Positions 53,871 to 61,372 of a DNA stretch of 64,000 nt are shown here, in pieces. The notes below the pieces were generated by a model that saw only the letters and a program-made list of their open reading frames with translations, was not told the DNA's origin and made no database searches. The translations under genes and the position numbers were made by a program. Each line of letters begins with the position of its first letter. Positions within the stretch are counted from its first letter, which is position 1. Source of the stretch: an uncultured Prevotellaceae bacterium (GTDB taxonomy: Bacteria > Bacteroidota > Bacteroidia > Bacteroidales > Bacteroidaceae); NCBI GenBank assembly GCA_902781315.1, contig CACZIT010000030.1, positions 1-64,000 of the forward strand, in the 5' to 3' direction.

Positions 53871-56165
53871 CTACTTCTGATATCGTAGCCGCAAGCTATT
53901 GAGTACCACACTGACGCTCGACAGAGCCATCAGGGCTGATGCCCACATGGGGGTAATCTGGAACGGTATGCCGAAAGCATACGGTAGTCCGGCTGCCAAC
54001 GGAATACACACCATATTATAAATAAAGGCCCAGAAGAGGTTCTGGTGAATCATACTGACCGTGCGGTGCGAAAGACTGACAGCCTCGGGCAGTGCGCGCA
54101 GGTCGGTGCCCATGAGCGTCACCTGTGCCACGTCCATCGCCACGTCGGTGCCAGTGCCGATGGCAATGCTCACGTCGGCCAGTGCCAGTGCCTGCGAGTC
54201 GTTGATGCCGTCGCCGACCATTGCCACCACGTGACCTTGCTGTTGCAGCTCGCGCACGAGATTCTCCTTGTCCTGCGGCTTCACCTGACTGCGGTAGTGC
54301 TTGATGCCTGCCTGCTCAGCCCAATAGGCTGCTGCATCCTCGCGGTCGCCACTGAGCATCCAGACAGGAAGACTCTCCCCCTGCCCCTCCCTATCAGGGA
54401 GGGGAGTGAATAGCCTTTTTAGCCACGAAAGCATACTACTCCCCTCCCTTTTAGGGAGGGGCAGGGGGTGAGTCTTCAGGGAGGAGAGTCTTTCTATCGC
54501 CTCACGGGCATGGGGTTTCAGCTGCTCGCGTTCCTCGAAGGACAGCGAGTCGGCGCGGGTGAAGTCGATGTTCTGATTGGGAATGGTCAGCGTGCCGGTC
54601 TTGTCGAGAACGACGGCCGAAACCTTGCGCAGCAGTTCCAGGGCAGTAGCGTCCTTGATGAGAATGTTTTGCTCGGCAGCCTTGCCGATGCCCACCATCA
54701 GGGCTGTCGGCGTGGCCAGTCCCATGGCGCATGGGCAGGCAATGACCAGCACGGCTACGGCCGAGATGACGGCCTGCTGCACACCGCCGCCGCAGAGCAG
54801 CCAGACAACAAACGTCAGCAGCGACAACGCCGCCACCGTGGGCACGAAAATCATGGCCAGCCGGTCGACGACGCGTTGCACGGGTGCCTTTGAGCCCTGC
54901 GCCTGCTGCACCATATTAATGATCTGGGCCAGCGCCGTCTGCTCGCCAACTTGTGTGGCCCGCATGCGCAGCGTGCCCTGCTGAACAATGGTGCCGGCGA
55001 GGACGCGGAGAAGCCCTACCCCCGCCCCCTCCCCAGCAGGGAGGGGAGAATTGTTTGCCTTGGAGGTGGCTGCTCCTGTTGAAATCGCATCTAATTTCTT
55101 ATCCTTTAATGAGGAACTGATGCTGGGGCTCACGCCCTCCCTACGGGGGAGGGTTGGGGTGGGGCTCTTCATCACCGGCGTGGGTTCGCCTGTGATCATC
55201 GACTCGTCGACGAAGGCAGCATCAGGATTCATAAAGCTCGTTGCCCACGTCACGCGTCCGTCGACGGGAATTTTCTCGCCTGCGTGCACCTCCAGTATGT
55301 CACCGATAGAAATGGTGCTGAGGGGGACGGGTTGACCAACCTCAAACCCACCCCCTTCCCCTCCCGAGGGGAGGGGCGTTTGGTGTGACTTAGAGGCAGT
55401 GTCGTCTGCAGAAAGTGTATTGCCTGCAGTAGAAGAATTATCAGCAGAAAGAGTATTCAAACTCCCCTCCCCTCGGGAGGGGCTGGGGGTGGGTACTACC
55501 CTCGCCGTCTTGGGCTGCAGGCCCATCAGTGTGCGGATGCTCGAGGCCGTGGCCCGCTTGGCGCGCTCTTCGAGCAAACGACCCGTGAGCACGAAGGCGA
55601 TAATCATGACCGAAGCATCGAAAAAAGTTGAGAGTTCTGACGTGTGAGGTATGAGCGTAACGGCAGAACTGTACAAGAACGAGATGCCGGTTGAGAAAGC
55701 CACGAGCGTGTCCATGTTGGCCATACCGTGGCGCAGTTGCTTCCAGGCCGAAACATAGAACTGCCGCCCACACGTGAGCAGGCAGGCCAGCGCGAGGATG
55801 AGGGCGAGTTGATTGGCTGTGGCTTGCAGTCCCACGGGCAGCCACCCCATCGAGATGGCCATGACGCCCACGGCAAACAGCCACGCCAGCAGGGTGCGAC
55901 GGCGCAAAACCGAGTATTCGCGTCGCTCGATTTCCTCTACTGAGCGATCTTGCACGATGATGAGGTCGAAGCCGATGGCGTTCACCGCGGCCTTCATCTG
56001 TTCAGGTGTGAGCCGTGCATCGTCGTATTCCACAAGTGCCAGGCGTGAGGCCAGGTTCACACTGGCCGCCTGCATGCCCTCAAGCGAACTCAGGGTCTTC
56101 TCAACATGGGCCGAACACGACGAGCAGGCCATGCCCACTACTGGAATCGTTCTTTTCTGCAGCAT
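53871..56165 (-). CDS. copA: Copper-translocating P1B-type ATPase with three repeat-derived insertions
   Basis: The 764-residue protein has one heavy-metal-binding domain (GMACSSCSAHVEKTL), the actuator MITGEPTPV, the metal channel CPCAMGLATPTAL (CPC), the phosphorylation motif DKTGTLT and the hinge VGDGINDSQALA. It exports Cu(I) across the inner membrane. Three low-complexity segments break the fold: after TARVV (about 49 residues, [11 protein letters not shown] ... PLPSGGEGGGF), after EPTPVMK (about 50 residues), and in the N-domain before VWMLSGDRE (about 35 residues). Each matches a palindromic DNA element and stays in frame. The first two flank actuator segments and the third lies in a loop, so the enzyme may still work. 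Confidence 0.93.
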   Translation of the reverse strand: MLQKRTIPVVGMACSSCSAHVEKTLSSLEGMQAASVNLASRLALVEYDDARLTPEQMKAAVNAIGFDLIIVQDRSVEEIERREYSVLRRRTLLAWLFAVGVMAISMGWLPVGLQATANQLALILALACLLTCGRQFYVSAWKQLRHGMANMDTLVAFSTGISFLYSSAVTLIPHTSELSTFFDASVMIIAFVLTGRLLEERAKRATASSIRTLMGLQPKTARVVPTPSPSRGEGSLNTLSADNSSTAGNTLSADDTASKSHQTPLPSGGEGGGFEVGQPVPLSTISIGDILEVHAGEKIPVDGRVTWATSFMNPDAAFVDESMITGEPTPVMKSPTPTLPRREGVSPSISSSLKDKKLDAISTGAATSKANNSPLPAGEGAGVGLLRVLAGTIVQQGTLRMRATQVGEQTALAQIINMVQQAQGSKAPVQRVVDRLAMIFVPTVAALSLLTFVVWLLCGGGVQQAVISAVAVLVIACPCAMGLATPTALMVGIGKAAEQNILIKDATALELLRKVSAVVLDKTGTLTIPNQNIDFTRADSLSFEEREQLKPHAREAIERLSSLKTHPLPLPKREGSSMLSWLKRLFTPLPDREGQGESLPVWMLSGDREDAAAYWAEQAGIKHYRSQVKPQDKENLVRELQQQGHVVAMVGDGINDSQALALADVSIAIGTGTDVAMDVAQVTLMGTDLRALPEAVSLSHRTVSMIHQNLFWAFIYNMVCIPLAAGLPYAFGIPFQITPMWASALMALSSVSVVLNSLRLRYQK
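54369..54475. mobile_element. Palindromic G-rich repeat doublet in copA, N-domain copy
   Basis: Left unit GACTCTCCCCCTGCCCCTCC (CTATCA loop) and right unit ending GGGGCAGGGGGTGAGTC are inverted around a core of about 30 bp. The phrase CATACTACTCCCCTCCCT is shared with the element at 59170. It encodes PLPLPKREGSS and TPLPDREGQGESLP. Confidence 0.85.
55012..55166. mobile_element. Palindromic G-rich repeat doublet in copA, second copy
   Basis: Left unit 55012-55048 (CCCTACCCCCGCCCCCTCCC, loop, GGGAGGGG) and right unit 55129-55166 (GCCCTCCCTACGGGGGAGGG then TTGGGGTGGGG) are inverted around about 80 bp. It is in frame, encoding SPTPTLPRREGVS and SPLPAGEGAGVG. Confidence 0.82.
55347..55493. mobile_element. 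Palindromic G-rich repeat doublet in copA, first copy
   Basis: Left unit 55347-55376 and right unit 55462-55493 are inverted copies of the dapF-type unit around about 85 bp; 147 bp in total (49 codons). The core carries direct internal copies encoding NTLSADN and NTLSADD, and its end (TATCAGCAGAAAGAGTA) matches the dapF element core. Confidence 0.88.
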
Positions 56166-56174
56166 ACTATAAAC

Positions 56175-56216
56175 CTCTCAACTGACTCTCAGCTCTCAAC
56201 TCTAAACACTAAACTC
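56175..56216. repeat. Degenerate heptamer run before copA
   Basis: Six 7-mers can be read: CTCTCAA, CTGACTC, TCAGCTC, TCAACTC, TAAACAC, TAAACTC. They lie in the gap directly upstream of the copA start codon (minus strand). Confidence 0.6.
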
Positions 56217-56223
56217 CCTACGT

Positions 56224-56829
56224 TCAGAACTTGTAGCGCAGACCAATGAGGCCAATGCCTTGTTCGCCGGTGCCGAGTTCCAAAAAGCCGCGCAGACGCT
56301 CACTGCCAGCCTCGAGACCAAGGAGCGAAATCTGCCAGTTCACTTCGAACGTGGTTTCGCTGTAGCCTTCTTTTTCAGGCGATTCGTAGTCGGCCTTCTC
56401 ATTGCGCATAGTTGTACCAAAGGCCAGCTTGGAGTACATGCCGAAGTTCTTCTTGCGCAGCCAGTCGAACTTCACGGCCGGCATCAGCGTGAAGTAGTGG
56501 TTCTTATATTCGCCATCCTTGCCGTTGCTCTTGCCCGTGAAATAGGCGTCCTGCGTCATCTGTCCATAGACAAAGATGCCGCCCACGCCGAGCCAGGGCT
56601 TCACGTGGTAGAAATACTCAGCTGAAATTGGGCCTATGAACGACTCGTTTTCGAGAGTGATGCCAAACATGGCTGCGCCGACGGCCTCAAAGGTGTTGAT
56701 AATGTCGGAGTTAGACCCGGCGCCGAGGCTGACAGCCACTTCGTGGCGTGTGTCGTTGTAGCCGTTCTGTGCGCAAGCGCTTGTTGCAGCCATCATGGCT
56801 GCTACTGCCATCAATAATACTTTTTTCAT
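56224..56829 (-). CDS. Outer-membrane beta-barrel protein
   Basis: The 201-residue protein starts MKKVLLMAVAAMMAATSACA, a signal peptide, followed by alternating strands (HEVAVSLGAGSNSDIINTF; AEYFYHVKPWLGVGGIFVYG; HYFTLMPAVKFDWL) and the aromatic end GLIGLRYKF. This is the layout of Bacteroidales OmpA-barrel-like porin-family proteins. Cargo or function is unknown. An in-frame ATG five codons upstream (56844) is possible. A -7 box TAACTTTG on the minus strand lies at 56888-56895. copA follows on the same strand after a heptamer run. Confidence 0.8.
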   Translation of the reverse strand: MKKVLLMAVAAMMAATSACAQNGYNDTRHEVAVSLGAGSNSDIINTFEAVGAAMFGITLENESFIGPISAEYFYHVKPWLGVGGIFVYGQMTQDAYFTGKSNGKDGEYKNHYFTLMPAVKFDWLRKKNFGMYSKLAFGTTMRNEKADYESPEKEGYSETTFEVNWQISLLGLEAGSERLRGFLELGTGEQGIGLIGLRYKF

Positions 56830-57028
56830 TTTGTTTCTTGACATTATTTTGTTGAACTTTTAAGCATACATCATTCGCATGATTCGGCAAAGTTACAAAG
56901 AAAAAATGAAAGAAAGGTGTGATAGCTGAATGAAATCGAGAAAAAATGACGGAATTCTATTATTCTTACATTTGAAATCAGTATCTTTGCACCTGACAAG
57001 AAAACTTATCCTATTGACATACCTACTC

Positions 57029-57907
57029 ATGAAACAAAACCTAAGAAACGTCAGAAAGTCGTTGTGCAGCCATCTTGCGTGGCTACTGTGTGGAACAGCC
57101 CTCATGGCAACCATGCCGATGAAGGCACAGACGGCGGCCGACTCACTTGCCATCGTGTCGGCCACGTGGCAGGTGCAGCAGGTGGGCCGCGGACTGACGG
57201 GGCGCCAGGCTGTGTTCAGCTCGCTTTATGGCGGACCGCAGTGCGTGAGTATCGTGGAGATAGCTCGCGGACGGAAATACCGTGCCGGCATCGGCACGTC
57301 GCGCCAGATGAAAACTCTCAGCACGCTGGCCCGCGAGCATAAGGCCTTGGCTGCCATCAACGGGTCGTACTACGACATGGGGCTTGGCAACTCGGTGACC
57401 TATCTGAAGGTCGACGAAAACGTCGTCGACACGACAACGGCCAACGAGTTTCGCATTCGCGTGACGGGAGCCGTGGCTGTCAGGAAAGGCTGGCTGAAGA
57501 TTGTGCCTTGGTCGCACAGCATCGAGCACGGGTATAAGCGAAAGGTGGGCACGGTGCTGGCCTCAGGACCGCTGATGCTCGAGGGTGGTCGCTATGCCGA
57601 CTGGCAGCAGTGCGACAGCGACTTCATCGCTACGAAGCATCCACGCAGTGCCATCGTCGTGACGAAGGACCGGCGTGTGCTGCTCGTCACCGTCGACGGC
57701 CGTGCACTGGGTCATGCCATCGGCATGAGCATCCCTGAGCTGGCTCATCTGGTGAAGGTGCTCGGAGGGCGTACGGCGCTGAACCTCGATGGCGGCGGTT
57801 CGACGACGCTCTACCTTGATGGCCACGTTCTGAACCATCCCAGCGATAACCGCCGCTTCGACCACGAGGGCGAGCGACGGATTCCTAACATGATATTCTT
57901 CAGGTGA
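57029..57907 (+). CDS. Phosphodiester glycosidase family protein (NAGPA-like), secreted
   Basis: The 292-residue protein has a signal sequence (HLAWLLCGTALMATMPMKAQ) followed by the NAGPA domain: AAINGSYYDMGLGNSVTYLK, SGPLMLEGG, HPRSAIVVTKDRRVLLVTVD and LNLDGGGSTTLYLDG. NAGPA-like proteins hydrolyse phosphodiester-linked sugars and are linked to exopolysaccharide metabolism. The start at 57029 is chosen because a -7 box TATCTTTG at 56982-56989 excludes the ORF start at 56930. It stands alone, divergent from the beta-barrel gene. Confidence 0.88.
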   Translation: MKQNLRNVRKSLCSHLAWLLCGTALMATMPMKAQTAADSLAIVSATWQVQQVGRGLTGRQAVFSSLYGGPQCVSIVEIARGRKYRAGIGTSRQMKTLSTLAREHKALAAINGSYYDMGLGNSVTYLKVDENVVDTTTANEFRIRVTGAVAVRKGWLKIVPWSHSIEHGYKRKVGTVLASGPLMLEGGRYADWQQCDSDFIATKHPRSAIVVTKDRRVLLVTVDGRALGHAIGMSIPELAHLVKVLGGRTALNLDGGGSTTLYLDGHVLNHPSDNRRFDHEGERRIPNMIFFR

Positions 57908-58056
57908 AGCTCAACGATAAAGGTCGTAAAGGACTTTAAAAACTTTAAAGACTTAAAGGGACGTATGCCTTCGGATGGCAAAACTTGAATCTACTTACTT
58001 TTTTTAAACCCAAAACTTGTTTTTCTGCGTCTTAAGAGTAAAAAAGCGAACGAAAA

Positions 58057-58596
58057 GTGAACAAAGGCACCGACATCCGACAACTGGAACGCGTCATCGA
58101 CGAGTGGCAGGACCGCCTCTACTCGTTGGCCTTTTTCAGATTGGGCGACGAAGGTGCCGCGCAGGACGTGGTGCAGGAAGCATTCATCAGGTATTACCGA
58201 GCGCAAAGCCTCACTACCGTCGCTACGCCTGAGGCGGGTGGCCAGGCGATGACCATCAGGAATCCCAAGGCTTGGCTCTACCGCACAACGTTGAACCTCA
58301 CCACCGACCACCTGCGCCGACGGCCATCCATCAGGGCAGTGCCACTGAGCGCAGCCGCCAGCGAGGCCGAGGAGACGGGCGAACTCCATGAGGAATATCT
58401 CCGTCTGGAACATCTGCTTGCCCCGTTGCCAGCAGAACAGGCCGAAGTGGTGCGCCTGCACTTCACCGACGACCTGTCGATGGCAGAGATTGCCGAGGTG
58501 CTCGGCCTCAAGCGCGACACCGTGAAGAGCCGTTACCGCTACGCGATGGAGAAGCTGAGAAAGATGCTCGCTACGAGTCTCGCTTCGCGAAAGTGA
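58057..58596 (+). CDS. ECF-type RNA polymerase sigma factor
   Basis: The 179-residue protein has sigma region 2 (YSLAFFRLGDEGAAQDVVQE, AFIRYYRA) and region 4 (LPAEQAEVVRLHFTDDLSM, AEIAEVLGLKRDTVKSRYRY). It starts with GTG in this frame; no ATG is available upstream in frame without passing the A-rich leader. Two downstream genes with gaps of 60 and 21 bp form a probable operon. The first encodes a one-pass membrane protein, as expected for an anti-sigma partner, and the second a secreted protein. Confidence 0.92.
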   Translation: MNKGTDIRQLERVIDEWQDRLYSLAFFRLGDEGAAQDVVQEAFIRYYRAQSLTTVATPEAGGQAMTIRNPKAWLYRTTLNLTTDHLRRRPSIRAVPLSAAASEAEETGELHEEYLRLEHLLAPLPAEQAEVVRLHFTDDLSMAEIAEVLGLKRDTVKSRYRYAMEKLRKMLATSLASRK

Positions 58597-58652
58597 AAAG
58601 AGAAAAACGAAAAGTGAAAAGTGGGAAATGGAAAGTGAAAAATGAGAAATAA
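58590..58652. repeat. Heptanucleotide array AAAGTGA, nine units
   Basis: Nine contiguous 7-mers (AAAGTGA, AAAGAGA, AAAACGA, AAAGTGA, AAAGTGG, GAAATGG, AAAGTGA, AAAATGA, GAAATAA) begin in the sigma factor stop region and end 4 bp before the next ATG at 58657. A mini-hairpin CTTCGCGAAAG precedes them, and again precedes a similar run at 60491-60518. Confidence 0.9.
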
Positions 58653-58656
58653 AAAT

Positions 58657-59484
58657 ATGGAACAACTGAGACCCCGAATAAGACCTAAGGCTCCGGCATC
58701 GCTGAAGGAGAATGTGCTGAAGGCGGTGAGCCATGATAGCCTGCACGACAGCCGGCAAGCGGAGCGAAGCAGTCGACTCGCCGCGACATGGCACATCACG
58801 CTCGCTGCTGCTGCCGTGTTGCTCCTCGGCATCATGACGTTCGCGCTGTGGCTGAACCGCGACAGGCACAGCTCTCACGAGTCTGCTCCAGTCCTCATCG
58901 CCGAGAAAGCCGGAAAGGAAGTCGGAACGAAAGCCGTCAACGAAGCCGTAACAAATGTCGTCAAGGAAGTCGGAGAAACAGCCTCTCATAATTACGCCGA
59001 GCCCTCTGCAGCCGTGACGACGCCTACCGAGTCGAAGTCCAACACTACCACCACGGCTCCCCTCTCCACCCATCCTGAAACCACCGTACCGTCGCATTCC
59101 GCCCAGCAACCAGCTACGAACGAGCTCCTTGCTGTATCCTCTCCAACCGCTACCCCTCAAGCAAAACAGCATACTACTCCCCTCCCTGATAGGGAGGGGC
59201 AGGGGGAGAGTCTTCCCAGGAAGGGGCAGGGGGGTGGGTCTGCTGTCGCTCCTCTCTCCCCCCTCGAGCGCCAGCTGCTTGCCAACTTCGAAGCCCACCG
59301 CGACCTTGTGAATGCCCGCTTGGCAGAGGAGTTGGCACAGGCGCGCTTCACTCAGGAGCGCATTGGCCAAACCACCCGGGAATATCTGCAGCAATGCCTC
59401 GACCTGCAGGAGCGCATCACGCAGCAACTGCGCGAGGACATCGAGGACATCGCCCCTGAAAAGAACAATCCGAAAGAAGTTTAA
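58657..59484 (+). CDS. Putative anti-sigma or membrane partner of the ECF sigma factor
   Basis: The 275-residue protein has a basic N-terminal segment (LRPRIRPKAPASLKENVLKAV), one membrane helix (ITLAAAAVLLLGIMTFALWL, near 50-70) and a Thr/Pro/Ser-rich periplasmic linker. A coiled-coil end follows (ERQLLANFEAHRDLVNARLA to REDIEDIAPEK). Topology and place behind the sigma gene suggest an anti-sigma factor, but no zinc-binding anti-sigma motif is seen. A palindromic repeat adds HTTPLPDREGQGESLP and the following Gly-rich residues near 172-198. An ATG at 58642 lies inside the heptamer array and is not used. Confidence 0.65.
   Translation: MEQLRPRIRPKAPASLKENVLKAVSHDSLHDSRQAERSSRLAATWHITLAAAAVLLLGIMTFALWLNRDRHSSHESAPVLIAEKAGKEVGTKAVNEAVTNVVKEVGETASHNYAEPSAAVTTPTESKSNTTTTAPLSTHPETTVPSHSAQQPATNELLAVSSPTATPQAKQHTTPLPDREGQGESLPRKGQGGGSAVAPLSPLERQLLANFEAHRDLVNARLAEELAQARFTQERIGQTTREYLQQCLDLQERITQQLREDIEDIAPEKNNPKEV
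59170..59240. mobile_element. Palindromic G-rich repeat units inside the sigma-operon membrane protein gene
   Basis: The unit ACTCCCCTCCCTGATAGGGA then GGGGCAGGGGGAGAGTCTTC is followed by a second G-rich part (GGGGCAGGGGGGTGGG). It begins CATACTACTCCCCTCCCT like the copA copy at 54431-54448. It is in frame within a disordered linker. Confidence 0.8.
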
Positions 59485-59505
59485 CCATAGCAAAACCATA
59501 TCAAT

Positions 59506-60474
59506 ATGAAATCAACCTACAACAACAGCCGACTGCGCCTCGCGGTTACTTTGTTACTTTGTTACATTGTTGCTTTGGCCTCGGCGCAGGACAACGTGAA
59601 GCGGGCCTTCGACAAGTTCATCAACTCGAAGAAAGTGGAAGTGGTAAAATCGTTCAGTGAGGAGCGCGACATCAAGCAGCCTAACCGCCCGCTCGTCTCG
59701 AAGGCCGACGTCTACACCTTCACCATCAAGGCCAAGGACCAGAAGCTCATCAGCGAGGTGGTGGCAGCCTTCGAGAAAGACCGCAACAACGAGAACGTCT
59801 ATCAGGTGCTGAACCACACGGGTGGGCACGGCATTCCCACAAATGGCCGCGAACTGCTGGTGGGCAGCGACAGGAAGAACAGCGTCTACATAGGCATGCA
59901 GGAAATGCTGAGTTGGCAACTGATGTGCCTGCTCGACCCTGCCGATGCCTCACGCACACACCGCTACGCCTACGCCATCGAGTGGAACGACGACCCGAAG
60001 GCGCGCCAGCTCAGCAAGAAGATTCGCGGTAAGCTCGTCGTCACCTATTCCGTCATTCCAGAGGATGTGCTGAACCCGCAGAAGAAGGATGACACCGTAG
60101 AATACTTCGGTCATGTGGAAACCGACACCCGGGAGTTAGCAAAAGAAGTGGCTGGCATGGCGCTCAGCGGAAACTTAGACCAGCTGAATGCCGACAAAGG
60201 CCAGATGTTGATGGCCTTTAACGCCCTGATGACAGAATATTGCAAAAAAGAGAACTTCGACTCGCGCACAGGCACCAATCTGATCATGACGATTTATGCC
60301 CTTTGCAGTCACATCGGAAACCTGATGAAGGACTATCCGCAGACCAACGACGCAAACCTGCGCCAACTCCTGCAGTCGCAAATCGACGACATGATTCGCA
60401 TCACCAACCACAGTAGCGACCTCGGCCGCAGCCACATAGGTTATCTGGAATTGGCAAAAAAGGCTTTGGAATAG
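59506..60474 (+). CDS. Secreted protein of unknown function (sigma operon)
   Basis: The 322-residue protein has a signal peptide (LAVTLLLCYIVALASA), partly encoded by four octamers of GTTACTTT type (59547-59578). The mature part, rich in Lys and Asp, contains FDKFINSKKVEVVKSFSEER and VYQVLNHTGGHGIPTNGREL. I do not recognise a domain. It is the third gene behind the ECF sigma factor and is likely a member of its regulon. Confidence 0.7.
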   Translation: MKSTYNNSRLRLAVTLLLCYIVALASAQDNVKRAFDKFINSKKVEVVKSFSEERDIKQPNRPLVSKADVYTFTIKAKDQKLISEVVAAFEKDRNNENVYQVLNHTGGHGIPTNGRELLVGSDRKNSVYIGMQEMLSWQLMCLLDPADASRTHRYAYAIEWNDDPKARQLSKKIRGKLVVTYSVIPEDVLNPQKKDDTVEYFGHVETDTRELAKEVAGMALSGNLDQLNADKGQMLMAFNALMTEYCKKENFDSRTGTNLIMTIYALCSHIGNLMKDYPQTNDANLRQLLQSQIDDMIRITNHSSDLGRSHIGYLELAKKALE

Positions 60475-60576
60475 GGAGACTTGCTTCGCGAAAGAGTAAA
60501 GTGAAAAATAAAAACAGATTTAGTTATTACGTTAGACAATAAATAATCAGTAGTTTTTCAGATCGATCTAAACGAA

Positions 60577-60613
60577 GACTCCCATCTGGCTCGCGATGAG
60601 TCGGATGGGAGTC
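60577..60613 (-). terminator. Hairpin after the SDR gene
   Basis: Arms 60577-60586 and 60604-60613 (GACTCCCATC) are perfect inverted copies. On the minus strand it follows the SDR stop by 10 bp; the following bases (TTCGTTTAG) are weakly T-rich. Confidence 0.65.
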
Positions 60614-60622
60614 GTCTCTTTG

Positions 60623-61372
60623 TTACCTTGTTACTCTGTGAATAACCGTTCCGTTGGCCTGATGGGTGGCGAGCACCAGCACCTCGGCAATCTGCACGTG
60701 GGCAGGAGCCTCGGCAGCATAGAAGCACACGTCGGCAATGTCGTCGCCCGTCAGCGGCTTGATGCCTCGGTAGACGTTGTCGGCACGCTGCTGGTCGCCG
60801 TGGAAACGCGTGCGGCTGAAGTTGGTCTCCACCAGTCCGGGCTTCACGTTCGTCACGCGCAGCGGGGTCTCAGCCAAGTCAATGCGCAGTCCGTCGCTCA
60901 AGGCCTTCACGGCAGCCTTCGTGGCGCAGTAGACGTTGCCATTGGCATAGGCGGCATCGCCTGCCACGCTACCTATATTAATAATGTGGCCACAGCCGCG
61001 TTCTACCATGCGTGGCACCACCGTGCGGGTCACCGTGAGCAGTCCCTTGATGTTCGTGTCGATCATCGTGTCCCAGTCGTCGTAGCTGCCCTCGTATTCC
61101 TTCTCGAGGCCAAGAGCCAGCCCAGCATTGTTGATGAGCACGTCGGGAGCCTCCTTCAGCGATGACAATGCAACTGTGGCAGCCTCACGGTCGCGCACGT
61201 CGAACGCGAGTGTCACGACTTCAGCACCAACGGCGGCGAGTTCCTCTCGCAGCGTGTTCAACTTTTCCTCATTTCTGCCCGTCAGCACAAGGCGGTAGCC
61301 GCCACGGGCAAAGCGGCGTGCACAAGCTTCACCTATTCCACTTGTTGCACCGGTTATCAATACGGTTTTCAT
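60623..61372 (-). CDS. SDR family NAD(P)-dependent oxidoreductase (YdfG-like)
   Basis: The 249-residue protein has a complete classical SDR set: TGATSGIGEA at 7-16, LINNAGLALG near 80, Ser in NIGSVAGD near 138, and YCATK near 152-156 (YxxxK). The sequence pattern is closest to the YdfG/serine 3-dehydrogenase group acting on 3-hydroxy acids. It starts within the stop of the UDP-GlcNAc 2-epimerase gene (ATGA overlap, 61369-61372), so the two are translationally coupled. It is a full-length contrast to the deleted SDR at 116-559. Confidence 0.93.
   Translation of the reverse strand: MKTVLITGATSGIGEACARRFARGGYRLVLTGRNEEKLNTLREELAAVGAEVVTLAFDVRDREAATVALSSLKEAPDVLINNAGLALGLEKEYEGSYDDWDTMIDTNIKGLLTVTRTVVPRMVERGCGHIINIGSVAGDAAYANGNVYCATKAAVKALSDGLRIDLAETPLRVTNVKPGLVETNFSRTRFHGDQQRADNVYRGIKPLTGDDIADVCFYAAEAPAHVQIAEVLVLATHQANGTVIHRVTR

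Noticed and set aside
59129-59311. PLPSGG-like repeats as collagen-like or antifreeze protein domains
   Set aside because: The peptides follow directly from a palindromic DNA repeat present in unrelated genes and in noncoding DNA, so they are insertion products rather than a protein domain.
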